From NCBI GenBank assembly GCA_920105805.1, contig CAKKTI010000241.1, forward strand, positions 8,147 through 32,815: 24,669 bases of DNA, written 5' to 3'. Positions 1 through 10,322 of the stretch are shown here, in pieces. The notes under the pieces are model-generated. The model had not been told where the DNA came from, ran no database searches, and worked only from the letters and a program-made list of their open reading frames with translations. Each line of letters begins with the position of its first letter. The stretch's first letter is position 1. The DNA is from Condylostoma magnum. Taxonomy: Eukaryota > Ciliophora > Heterotrichea > Heterotrichida > Condylostomatidae. The translations under genes were made by a program, and so were the position numbers.

Positions 1-743
1 ACTACAGCTGCTTTTATCAGGGCAGATTTGAGTAAATGGTCGTCTTGATTGAAAAACCCTAGAAGATTGTCAACCTCGCATTCAACAGCTACTGAAAATC
101 TAGGAACCTGCACCTTTCCTTACACAGTTTGTTAGCTTTGCTTCTAAGCTTCTTTCTATACAGGCTCCTTCTTCACGTTCTGATTTTACTTCAAAAACTT
201 TATAACATCCACTTTCTATACTACGTTATGAGGGCCGGTTGCAGGTATTTCTTCAAAATCCAGCTCGTTTTATTCTATCAAAACCATAGCAGAAGGTGAT
301 ACTTTTTTTCTTTCTTACTTAATGTCTTCTTTTACTTCTTCCTTTACTTCTTCAGTTTTTCCAACTTCTTACTCTTAATTTGACTCTTGCAGTTAAAAGT
401 TAGAGAAAGCATTGACGTCATCTACATCATCTACCAAAACTGCTAATGGGTGTCCAATGGGAAGGTCTGGAGTTCCCTCTTTTTCTAGTATTTTAGCTAA
501 AACAATTTCATCTTATACCTCGTAGCCTAGTGTTGCCTTGTCAGTCTCTACTTCGAACATTAATTCTCCTGGCTTTATAACATCTCCCTCTTGTTTTAAC
601 CACTTTACTAAAGTTCCTGATTGCATGGTTGGGGAAAGCAGTGGCATTTTTAGTAGTTCGTGAGAAGGGTATTTTGAGAAAACCCGAGTAAGTGTGGAGG
701 CCAAGCGAAGCATTTTTATAGGAATTTTAATAAAAGAATTCAT
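1..743 (-). CDS. Dihydrolipoyl acyltransferase (PDH E2 / E3-binding protein-like), C-terminus beyond the window
   Basis: Likely the acyltransferase (E2) or E3-binding subunit of the mitochondrial pyruvate dehydrogenase complex. The N-terminus carries a presequence-like segment, [16 protein letters not shown] single lipoyl domain follows, from [11 protein letters not shown] to the lipoyl-lysine motif [10 protein letters not shown]. After a charged Gln/Glu/Lys linker comes an E3/E1-binding domain ([35 protein letters not shown]). The start of the catalytic domain ([16 protein letters not shown]) is then cut off by the window edge. Several TAA and TAG codons inside read as Gln. I use the Met at 743; the Met at 713, directly before the presequence, is an equally good start, while the AT-rich extension to 821 looks untranslated. 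The gene is divergent from the START gene, with a 111-base AT-rich gap. E2 cannot be separated from E3-binding protein without the catalytic HxxxD region. Confidence 0.88.
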
Positions 744-854
744 GAGACAAGTTTCTAGTAAATACTCAGAATTACTAGCATAAATGAGCAATAAATTACT
801 TATATATATGAATATTATCACACTGACAAGTTAATAATACATTTTAAACCTTAA

Positions 855-1655
855 ATGGAAAAATCAGAGGAAGCAATATCAAGCAATCGCAAGTTTATCA
901 TAGCTGTTGCTTTTAGTATTGCAACTTGTGTGTTTACAACCTATTACTTTTGGAGTAAACGTAGAAGTTAAAAGAATTAATACATTATTGATGCTGCAGC
1001 AGAGGATAAAAAAGCATAGGAAGTGCTATAATCACTTAAGTAAAATGAATAATACAATAAATTAATCGAAACATTATAGGAAAGTTTAACAGAAGATTGG
1101 GAGTAGGTTAAATCTATCCAAAACATACAAGTTTTTAGAAAAATTACTTAGGAAGAAAGCATTGCTGTAATTAGGGCAAGAGCAGTACTAGAGAATATTA
1201 CTCCAAATGTAGTGTTTACTGCAATATGAGATCCTACAGTCAGATAATCCTGGGATTCTGTTCTTTTAGATTTTCATACTGTTGAATAAATTGCTCCTAA
1301 TGATGATATTATCTACTTTTGGTTTAAATCTCCCATTTTTATTGTGAGTAGTAGAGATTTCTTACAGAGAAGAAGTTATACTGAATTTGAAGGATAGTAT
1401 ATCATTTCCTACAAGTCTACAGAGCATCCGCAAATGCCCGAATAGGAAAGGAAAATAAGAGCTAATACTATTGTGTCTGGTTATAGACTATATAGAGATA
1501 AAGAAAATCCTTAGAATACTATTTTAGAGTTTTTAAGCCAAAATGATCTCAGAGGAAAAATACCAGTGAAACTTATAAACACCTTTGCACCCAAAAAAGC
1601 TAGAGAATGGATTTCTAAATTGAATGAAGCTTGCAAAAAATTAATGGAAACTTAG
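855..1655 (+). CDS. Membrane-anchored START-domain lipid-binding protein
   Basis: About 266 residues. A hydrophobic segment near residues 13-32 (KFIIAVAFSIATCVF) followed by KRR suggests an N-terminal membrane anchor. A glutamate- and glutamine-rich linker leads to a START domain (about residues 75-262), a fold that binds lipids in a cavity. Recognisable START features are WDPTVRQSWDSV, FWFKSPIFIVSSRDFLQRRS and the C-terminal helix APKKAREWISKLNEACKKL. Residue 125 is encoded by TGA (1227-1229) in the middle of this domain, where an aromatic residue is usual, so TGA reads as Trp here; a TGG Trp lies a few codons later. Many TAA and TAG codons read as Gln. The end is set at TAG 1653-1655, right after the last START helix. 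Other in-frame TAG/TAA codons follow at 1665 and 1686, so the end may be slightly later. The lipid ligand cannot be inferred. Confidence 0.85.
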
Positions 1656-1732
1656 TTTTATAATTAGATTTACTTTACATCTTATTAAATGCTTAAGTTA
1701 TAGCATATAAACCAATTACACCTAACATTTTA

Positions 1733-2698
1733 CTATTCTAATAATAAAACTCCGTACATAGTAGAAAGTCCTACAATAAATCCTATAATTTCTAATAATT
1801 TTGAGTTCCCTTTGCCTTTCTTTAGCTTAGGAATCATGAATGCTAAAGATACATACAAGAAATTTCCAATAATAACAGGAATTGCCACTTATTACAAAGA
1901 GTCCATGGTTCCATACTACAAAGCCAGTACTGTTCCAAGCAAGTTAGCCAGGCCAGTCAGCATGTTTGATATCAGAGCCTTTTTAAGTGAGTAGCCGAAT
2001 TCCATTAAAGCCGCAAAATCTCCAATTTCATGTGCCAACTCATGCGCAAAAATTGACACAGTTGATGTTATCCCAATAATAGAACTCATTCTATAACTGG
2101 CTCCTAAAGCAATCCCATCAACTAAATTATGTAGTAAATCAGCAGTAATAATTAACAAGCTCTCAGAGTGTCCTTCTTTGCTGTGATCATGGGCTAGTAG
2201 TCTATCTATTATAAAAAAACCGAGAATTCCTAGGATTATTAGTATTCTTTGCTCATCATTTTCTACTGAAGGCATTAAATGCAAGAAAACATCTCCTAGC
2301 ATTGCTCCTGCTGCAATTCCTAGTAAAGAAGCTACAATATCATTGCTCATTAGATTTAGTTTCTGCATTAATCCTAGCATTAGGAAGATTATAAAGGAAG
2401 CTGAGGAGGTTAAAAGGGAAGAAATAATAGCTGAGGATGAAATTCCCAGTGTATTAACATAGCTTGTCATTGTGTTAAATTGCTCTGAGTAGGAGTGAGG
2501 CTCTTCATGAGAGTGGTGAGAGTGGCCATGTGTATGATCATGAGAGTGTTGGGAGTGGTCATGAGAGTGTTGGGAGTGGTCATGAGAGTGGTGGGAGGGG
2601 TCATGAGAGTGATGGGAGTGGTCATGTGTATGGTGGGAGTGAGAGCCGTGTGATAATGCTAAGGCAATAATACATAATAACGCTATTCCTTTTCCCAT
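1733..2698 (-). CDS. ZIP-family zinc transporter (LZT/ZIP7-ZIP13-like) with His-rich N-terminus
   Basis: A 321-residue SLC39/ZIP metal transporter, probably moving zinc into the cytosol from the ER, Golgi or another compartment. A signal peptide (MGKGIALLCIIALALS) precedes about 50 residues of His-Ser-His-Asp repeats. Transmembrane segments follow, with the metal-site motifs HNLVDGIALGAS (TM4) and HELAHEIGDFA (TM5). The second motif places the family with ZIP7/ZIP13. An in-frame TAG at 1916-1918 is followed by the expected last helices (PVIIGNFLYVSLAFMIP, IIGFIVGLSTMYGVLLLE), so it must be read as Gln. The chosen stop is the tandem TAG TAA at 1735-1730, where ZIP proteins normally end. Reading TGA as the only stop would extend the protein some 450 bases through the antisense of the START gene. 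Last gene of a four-gene minus-strand array, 77 bases after the preceding stop. Confidence 0.93.
2515..2645 (-). repeat. Imperfect ~21-base tandem repeats encoding the His-rich segment
   Basis: Four to five imperfect copies of a unit such as GGTCATGAGAGTGTTGGGAG (plus strand) lie inside the ZIP gene. They encode His-Ser-His-Asp-His-type units of a luminal metal-binding segment. They probably arose by slippage and may vary in number between alleles. Confidence 0.8.
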
Positions 2699-2775
2699 TT
2701 ATTTTAAGATAATATAGCCTTTTATAAGATTGTTAAATAAAAAAACATAGATAAAAACATTTTACTACTAAATCA

Positions 2776-4041
2776 TCATGAGGTCCATACTAATTCCACT
2801 CTTTCACTGAATTCTTCAATACAGAATTTAGAGACAAAGTATCTCAGCTTCTGAAAATTTGATGTTGTTTTGTGGTATAAAACTAGGCTTTAAGTGAAGT
2901 TTTTTAGTTTTTCATTGAATACGCAATAATCTTACCATGGAACTAAGGGACTTGTTTTGAATTCCATGATTAGTTTGTCAAAATTATTTTTATTCTTCAT
3001 ATCATCAAGTTATTCTTTTAGATCTAAGTATTATCTAATAGAATTTTCTAGATTTCTGGCATCAACTGGACGAATTTCATCAAATTAGTACTTATAAGCT
3101 ACCTATTTCTTAAGTTCAATATGTAATTAATCATAACTCTGTATTTAGATAAAAGCTTTAATTAAATCGTCCAGATTTGTCAATTATTGTATTTAGTTAG
3201 AAATAAAATCAGGTCTTGATATAAGATTAATCCATTTCACTAGCTCAGTAAGATCTTCTTTCCTTTACTACTCGATTATCTTTTTACCTTAGGATTTTAC
3301 AATATTGCACATTGATATTATAGGCTCTAGTAAAAACTCTAATTCAATAGTCTATTCCTAAAGCTGCCTTACTAATTACCCAACACTTCTAATAGATTAT
3401 GGTACTTCTTACTCTGGATAATTTTGTATTTGTTGTAATGCTAGCTCATATTCTGATTTCGACTTTTCTAATTGCTCTAAAGTTAAAATATCTTCCTGTA
3501 TTAATTATATTGGTTATCTGAATAAATCAATACACTGTGTTATATGTCTTAGCATATGGCTTGATAATTCCATTCGGTTTTACACGGCATTAAACTAATC
3601 ATGTGCTTTATTCAATGCTTAGGTTATATTATTGCAGCTTTGCTCTAATACTTTAACTAATCTTTAATCTGAGATAGGAATATGGGCTATTGGATGGAAA
3701 TTTGCGTGTATAAGTTCAAATCTATCTTAAAAGGTTGATAAAAAGTGCTCACAGTAATTTCAGTCTAGCACTATAGGGTATTCTTCAATAATCTCACTTA
3801 GAATATGAATTATATTGTCTATTAATCGCTTTACTGCCAGTGCTTCGTTGCCTTCGCTTTGTTAGGTTTTTTGTCCTATTATTACAGATGATTCTAAAAT
3901 TATGCGAAAAATACTGAACATTCCCGCAAATCTTTTTCTTAAGCCTTCGAGACTGTCTTAGTATTTCTATTCAAGCATTATTTAAAGTCATGTTTAAAAT
4001 TCTGATATTGGAACCACTGTATATTTTATATGTTTTGCCAT
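2776..4041 (-). CDS. Helical / coiled-coil protein of unknown function
   Basis: About 421 residues starting MAKHIKYTVVPISEF. I do not recognise the family. The protein is almost entirely predicted-helical, rich in Gln, Glu, Ile and Leu, with coiled-coil-like stretches (for example LEQLEKSKSEYELALQQIQ and LEFLLEPIISMC). It has no signal peptide and no membrane helix. Two in-frame TGA codons near the N-terminal half (contexts FQT-W-LQIM and IVLD-W-NYC) would be Trp. The frame then runs through many TAA and TAG codons read as Gln to a tandem TGA TGA at 2778-2773, which I take as the stop. The next start on this strand (ZIP) lies 77 bases further on, and the gap is clearly AT-rich. It follows the nucleoside transporter gene after a 95-base gap. 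Identity of the gene as coding is well supported; its role is unknown. Confidence 0.75.
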
Positions 4042-4136
4042 TTTTAGTTGTTATGATGTGTATAAATAGCTGTGACAAATAATTATATATAGTGAGCATT
4101 AATTTGATTAACTACTGAAATATGCAAACATTTTTA

Positions 4137-5363
4137 CTAATCTGTTGGTGTACTTCCTATATTTGTAAATGACAAGGCTATTATTGACCCAGAGAAAATC
4201 CCTAGAATTAATCCAGTTGCCATTATATACCCAGCAATATCTCTTACATTCGGATTTACCTACTATGGGCCATAAACCATTATGGAAGTAGAAGTAAATC
4301 CATTTGTAAACGCAAACAAAGCCATATTCACAAATTTAAATCAAGTTGATCCAAAAAGCCATGAGAAAGATTCATTGTCTGATGCAATCATTATAAAGGT
4401 AAATCAGAATATAAATCTAAATACAGTCAAGCTTCAAATAATTATCGGTTTTGGAAGGTAAAACGTAGGAGTAGACCTTCCTAAAAAGTCAAAGATATTA
4501 AAAACAGTTATAATCAAAACAGCAAACCAAACATAAGGTAAATCCTCAGAGCTAGTGGAAAGGGATACTCCAGGAAATACACCAAAAGTAGTCACAAAGC
4601 AAATGTATACTAAAATAAAGTAGAACTTTACTCTACCAAAAATCGAGCTTAAAGTTTGATTTTAATCATTTATTTGAATATCATGGCTGGAATAATCAAT
4701 ATATACATCTAGTTCACTTTCTATACGATTTCTTATATCTTTCCCATCAATTCCTTATGTTTCTGCCAATGCCGCTTTAACCTGAGGATTTTTTATCAGT
4801 TCTATTTACATAATAGAACAAACTACTAAAATTATTCCAGATATAGCAAAGTAAATAATTGTAGACAACAAAAGCCCGTTGTCATCTGTATTGAAGGAAG
4901 CTAAGCATATAATCCTAGCAGAATTGATCATAAGGCCAGATATACCATTTCCTATCATAATAGCGCTTATATACTTAGGTGGCATTATTCCTGCCAGTCC
5001 AAAAGAAGAAGTTTGGGATATACTGTTTATAGTTCCCATTAAAAATACTACAATACAAGTTAGTATAAACCCTGTTAAATTAGGAAGCAAAATTCCTATA
5101 AAGGGTGATAAAAATAACAGGATTGCTGTTAGAATAAAAGGTAAGGCAAGTCTTTTCGTATATGAGTAATTATTTCCTTTTCATATAGTAAGAGGTTGCA
5201 TAAAGGTGTAGGGAATATAATTTATCACTGTAAATGTAAAGCTAGGGTTGTATGATTAAAATTAAGTGTTAAATCAATCAAAAGCCGTTAGTAAAGCGTT
5301 TCAGGGGAGTAATGTTCCTATTCCAATAAAAATGTATTAGATAAACAAAGCTTTATCTTCCAT
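4137..5363 (-). CDS. Equilibrative nucleoside transporter (ENT/SLC29 family)
   Basis: A 408-residue ENT-family transporter for nucleosides or nucleobases, expected to have 11 membrane helices. TM1 carries the family signature GIGTLLPWNALLTAFDWF; both Trp codons there are TGA (the LLPWN one at 5303-5301). Other hallmarks are FGLAGIMPPKYISAIMIGNG with NSARIICLASF, FNIFDFLGRS, and ALFAFTNGFTSTSIMVYGP near the end. By my reading, six of eight Trp codons are TGA (also TIWK, IIWS, FWF, STWF) and two are TGG, so TGA is the main Trp codon in this gene. The polar central loop lies around residues 185-225. The stop is the tandem TAG TAA at 4139-4134, directly after the last helix. It sits between the receptor-like gene (82-base gap) and the helical protein (95-base gap), all on the minus strand. 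Confidence 0.95.
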
Positions 5364-5445
5364 TTTATTGTTAGGCTTAGTTTTAAACTGAATTTATAAT
5401 AACTAATCAGGACCTATCTAATTCGTTGCATAGCACGTAAAACCT

Positions 5446-8400
5446 TTAAGAGTTTATAAATAACTCCTTAAAACGCTCGTTAGCTTGATCTAGATCTTTC
5501 TGATGCACCTCGTATTCAACCCTATTAAACACAAATCTTATAAGATTTTCAACCCTAGTCTTTTTGGGGAATACGATGTTCCATTTAGCCTTGTACTTTA
5601 TATATACAGCAAATACAATACTACAGATTAAAATGATAGCCCATGCTGTAATATTGATTTCTAGTGATGAATTGTCTCCAAATTGGTATAGAATTGAGAA
5701 GTAAAGTACAAATAGAAAGGAGAGAAAGTAAGAAAATAATTGTAGCTGGTTGAAGATTTTATCGTTATATCCGTTAATATAGTAAAATAGAATTAACTGG
5801 ATAAACAATAAAGAACAACATACCCAATTTCTTATATTCTCTGAATATATATCTAATCCAGTAGCAAATATGAACACCAGTTTAAAAATAAAGCGCTCTA
5901 GTAGATAAAATTAGCTTGTTTGGATAATTTTTAGATAATATAGATATCTATACTGATCAATCGAGGAGTAAGCTGATGCTATTCCATATATAAGGATTAA
6001 AATAGAGCTAAATATCAACTCAATTAAATGATATCCTTAATAGCAAGGTGTATCACAATCCATTTCTAAGTTAACTTCATCAAAGCTTTCTCCTCTATAG
6101 CACCTATAGTTCCCTAAAAGCAATAATATGATAGGAATAAAAGCAACACTATTTCCTATTTGCATTAAAGATTCTCCTAAGCGGAAGAAAATATGAGCCC
6201 CGTAATAATTCTTATGATAAATGTGTTATCCCACAATTACTACAATATAGAAGACGATGAGTACATAGCAGAAAATCTACGCTAAATGATAACTCATTTT
6301 AACAAAATTAAGCTCAGGGTCAAATCTCATTGCAGCCAAATTTAAAAACACAGCAATTTAGAAAGGAATTAGCTATATTATATTAGTAGAGAATACTATA
6401 TACTATAATCCCTCTGCTGCAAATCCTAAAAGACAGATAATGTCCTACCAGCTCACCAGCATTTAAGTCTAAATCTTCATAATTTTAAACCTTTTCCTTA
6501 AACGGTAAATAACCAAGGCTGCAATAAAGAGAAGCAAAGTAAATGTAGCAAACGCACAAATATTAAAGGTCTAAGCCTCAGTGATGACAGACTCCTCATA
6601 ATAGCAATCATGGTCGAAAGAAATAAAAGGTAAAGGAATGTTAGTAGTTCCATCTGGCCAAATGTGCTTATAGCCATTTTCTTCATCGACGAAGGTTATA
6701 GCAGTGGAAGTCATAGCGTCAAATTCCAAAAAGTGTCTCTCTACTATATCATCGTTTACAATCATAAGGCTAGTCAACCTCAAAAAGTCTGATGTTCCTA
6801 CATTCCTATCCCCATACATCAGTAAACTCCTACTGCACCCTTCAAAAAACTTCTACATCATCAGAGACCTTAGCTATCTTGGATCTTCATAGTCCAGTCC
6901 TCTGTAAAAGCAGTAATTCATAGCTTCTAGTACCCAGAAAACAATGTCGGCTTGCTGGCATTGCTAAGTATCAGCACTTTGATATCTTTCCATTAGGATT
7001 TCCTATAACCACTGTCCTTTTTCAGTTTCATATGACCTGAAATCTAAACCAAGTCCTCCGTCATAAAAGTCTTCAAGAAACTCATATCCAGGGGGTGAAT
7101 AGATTTCCTTTACATATGTTTAGGCTTGAAACAGCATGAATCTGTCCGTATATCCTCTTTGGTAAAAGGCATTTACTACTAGCCAGTAGTCTTGAGGTAT
7201 CATTAGACCCTATAGGATTCGATTGTTAGATTTAATGTTTTCATCCACAAATTATCCATTTTTTTCCTCGAATTCCTCAACTGTTTGTGTATATTTTTAA
7301 GGGTACTGATCTATGTTGAGAATTTAATAGTTCTCTAACATAGCTGTATACTTTATTATCTCCGAGTATTCTGCATAAGCATCCAAGGACCAGAAATTTG
7401 CGGTATACCATCCCAACTTCTAGAAAACTTTCAACATAAAGCTCAATGCTGATATAGCTTCTTATCCTGCATTAGCGTAGTTAGGATACTTAACAGGATC
7501 TTCAAACAGCCCAGTAGAGTCATAAGGACACATTAAAAGAACATCAATGTCAAGGTCCCTAATAACATCAAATAGAGTAAAGAAGGCTATATGGAACCAA
7601 TTGTACAGTCATACAACTCCTAAGTCCCCTCCTACGGCTTCAATGCATTTTTTCTAAGTCTCATAGGAAGTTATTAATACTCCACAACCTTCCAAATACT
7701 ATATTTCTATATCAATATAAGGAAGTTTTTCTGGATCTTGATTATAGCTATCAACAATAATATCGTATACTAACGCATTACTCAGTGCTTGTGGATTTAT
7801 TGAGCCATCTATCTCATTAGGGTCTTTATTCCCTGTTATTTTAACCTTAAAATTTGCTCCATCTGGAATTTTTTTAGTATCTCCTGGATAAATGAAATCT
7901 TCAGTCAAAATCAGCTCCTGCTGCTCAAACCTTCCAACTTCTTTCCATCCCTGCTCCTGCAAATTCCATACTTTAATGCTCTAGTTACTTGTCATCTCAT
8001 CTGCTGTATTTCTTAACACATTTTCTATGCATTCAGGAATTACAGGACTACAGGCCCCTGTATTTAAAGCTTCTCTAGCAGCATCATCATATATCTTAAA
8101 CAAATCATAAGATTATTCACTTTTAACTACTGTAGGGTGGAAATGAGACAATCTTAAACAAATTGCACCAATCATATCAACCTAGGAACAGCCTTCATTA
8201 ACAACTATGAAAAGAACTCCAGCTCTATTCAATCTTGCGTCTTTTATAGCCTATTATGTATTTCTGCATAGCTATCAGTCAGAGATACACACAAAAAACT
8301 TGTAGCCTTGGATCTTTGTTCTGGATTGGATATGGTTCAGAATCAATTCTGATGTAGTCTGATAAAATACGTTTATTGGGTAAATATCGTTACTTCCCAG

Positions 8401-8805
8401 TGTTTCTATTACCTCTTACTACATCTACTGGAATTCAATTCTTGAATCAGCTACAAAAACGAACTTTTTATCCCAGTTAAATCTTGTCAAAAGGGAGGCA
8501 ACAGCTTATGGAATTTAAGTTGTGTTTTCACCCTAAATGATAAATCTGTCATTTTTTAGATCAAGGCTGGAGATGTTGACTATTGTCTTGTCAGAGGGTA
8601 GTTTTACGAGATTTTCTATTAAACTGTCTGCAGCCAGAAATATTGGATTGTTGTCTTGAAGGCTTTGCTAGACGGATTTTAGATCTAGAGAAGCTTGTTG
8701 TATTACTTCTACTGGAAATTTATCGTAGTTTGGGCTTTAGGGAGAAATAAGAACTGCTGGAGAGTAACTTGTCACTGCTAACACAAGAAAAGCAATTGGT
8801 ACCAT
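5446..8805 (-). CDS. Large receptor-like membrane protein with periplasmic-binding-like ectodomain
   Basis: About 1119 residues in one unbroken frame. A signal peptide (MVPIAFLVLAVTSYS) is followed by a long ectodomain of about 750 residues. Its first part (for example SLLTRFNWDKKFVFVADSR, then YKFFVCISDW) resembles type 1 periplasmic-binding/ANF-receptor folds; a second, possibly related lobe runs from about residue 365 to 745. Cysteines are scattered through the ectodomain. The C-terminal 370 residues hold about ten hydrophobic helices, the first being CAFATFTLLLFIAALVIYRL with a basic stop-transfer. A short Lys/Glu-rich cytosolic tail ends KELFINS. Trp is mostly TGG, with two TGA (SDW, GVVW). 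The stop is taken at TAA 5448-5446; a TGA lies 10-12 codons later. First gene of the minus-strand array. A class C GPCR-like or ciliate-specific sensory receptor is possible, but ten helices do not fit a plain 7TM receptor. Ligand unknown. Confidence 0.82.
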
Positions 8806-10075
8806 AATTTTTATTTAAAAAATATTAAGAATTTGGTTAAATGTAAGTGGATTAGATTTATGCTTTTATAATTCGAAAGCTCATATAGTTAACATATTAA
8901 AAATAAAAGGAATTTCTAATCTTTTTTAGTCTAATAATAAACACAGATCTATTCTTTTGCTCTTATATTGTAATATAGGACAGCAATTATTTAATTTCAG
9001 AGCTTTAGATAAAATATACAAAATTTATGGAATTAATAACCTAAATCTAAAAAATGATTTTGATAGCACATATTAATTACTAGCAAAGGAAAAAAGGTGA
9101 AGTTATCTACAATATCGCCAAAAGAACTGTATTTAGAGATTTGCAAATAGGAAGTGAGCTATATTTAAGCAGTAAACACTGTAATAATCGACACAAAATT
9201 ACTATAAGAAGCAGATATCGAAATAAATGAAAAGTGCTGAAAGTATATATTTGCTTAGAAAGACGTAAAGATTAAAAACTAATTATATGAGATAGACTTA
9301 AAGAACAATAGTCTATTATATATAGCAAATAAACGGTATTTAACATGATTGTATAGACTTTAAGATATTTAATAAATTTCATAACGAAATAGATAATTAA
9401 ACAAAATGTTAATAAAGTCACAATATTACGACTATTAGATTGAATGAATAATTAAGTATTTTGAAGATAAATAAAGTTGGAAAAGTTTTAGTAGAAAAGA
9501 AGAATTTTAGAATCTAAATGATTAACTTATAAATAGAAGTTTAACAAGATTTAAACATCTCATTAAAGAAAATATAGATAAATATATTGAAATAAGTATA
9601 TAAATATAAGTAATTAAAGAAAGTAACATTAAATAGAATAAAAGTACGAACAATATCATTTTATTAAATAGAGCAAGTAATTTAGGTTACTCAAATATAT
9701 AGTAATTGTATATTAATAATCACTGAAAAGAAAATTTAATAGTCTATTGTGGTTATTTCTTTAACTAGAGATGATGATAATCTGTTAAATAATTTCTAAG
9801 AAGATCAAGATTAGTTAATGTATTTACTATTATATAATTGAGCTTTAAAGCTTTTGCAAATATTTCAAATAAATTTAGAATTAAGTAAATTTGTTTAAAG
9901 TACCAGCTACTTATAACAGATTAATAATAACTTTGAGTATTGAAAACCATTTAGCAAAATCCAATGTACAACTAAACCAATATCCTTATTCAAAATACAA
10001 CTTAAAAATGACACACATAAATTGCTTCACCATTTTACTTTACCACATAAAAAAATCACACAATTACTAATAAAT
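8806..10075. other. AT-rich spacer, no confident gene
   Basis: This stretch separates the minus-strand receptor gene from the next plus-strand genes. It is much richer in A and T than the neighbouring genes. With TAA and TAG readable, long frames are open by chance. At least two plus-strand frames give equally protein-like but low-complexity Ile/Asn/Lys/Gln translations, and neither shows a motif I recognise. One of them (the frame of the small gene at 10076) is continuous over most of the stretch but lacks an early ATG. A fast-evolving gene cannot be excluded. No RNA gene was seen. Confidence 0.5.
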
Positions 10076-10291
10076 ATGATTAATACATATAGATCGATTT
10101 TAAGCTCCACTCCGATGCAGAATCTTGCAATCCTTAAACCCAAATTAGGACCATCCCCTTCCCCATAAGAACCTCCTTTCATGAGCCTAGAAGAAAGCAT
10201 CCCAACCTCTGACACCCCAGCCCCACTCCAATAAGAAAATAATAGAGTATCCCGATACGGGCCGCTATTTGATTTCATGTTAAAGTTCTAG
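10076..10291 (+). CDS. Small hypothetical protein, Pro/Ser/Gln-rich
   Basis: A possible 71-residue protein (MINTYRSILSSTPMQNLAIL at its N-terminus, then a segment with GPSPSPQEPP, and VSRYGPLFDFMLKF at the end). I do not recognise it. GC rises sharply at about 10090 compared with the AT-rich DNA before it, and falls again just after the chosen TAG (10289-10291). The SAM-domain gene starts 31 bases later, similar to the short gaps between other plus-strand genes here. The same DNA also holds an 83-residue minus-strand frame (10278-10027) whose segment RLMKGGSYGEGDGPNLGLRIAR faintly recalls the C-terminus of formylglycine-generating-enzyme domains. Only one is likely to be real; I slightly prefer the plus strand on composition and context. 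Confidence 0.4.
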
Positions 10292-10322
10292 CTAATAATT
10301 ATTAAATTAAGATTAATTCAAA

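Noticed and set aside
1812-1994. Plus-strand 60-residue frame
   Set aside because: Antisense of the ZIP transporter's conserved C-terminal helices.
4879-5169. Plus-strand 96-residue frame
   Set aside because: Antisense of the ENT transporter, whose family motifs are clear on the minus strand.
9000-9900. Possible transposon or internal eliminated sequence in the AT-rich spacer
   Set aside because: No terminal inverted repeats, target duplication or transposase motif could be seen.
8850-10075. A long plus-strand frame continuous with the small gene at 10076
   Set aside because: No early ATG, low-complexity composition, and a second frame looks equally good; open frames are expected by chance when TAA and TAG are readable.
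10027-10278. Minus-strand frame with a weak formylglycine-generating-enzyme-like end
   Set aside because: Too short for the domain and the match is only a few residues; the plus-strand frame fits composition and spacing slightly better. Kept as an alternative in the entry for 10076-10291.
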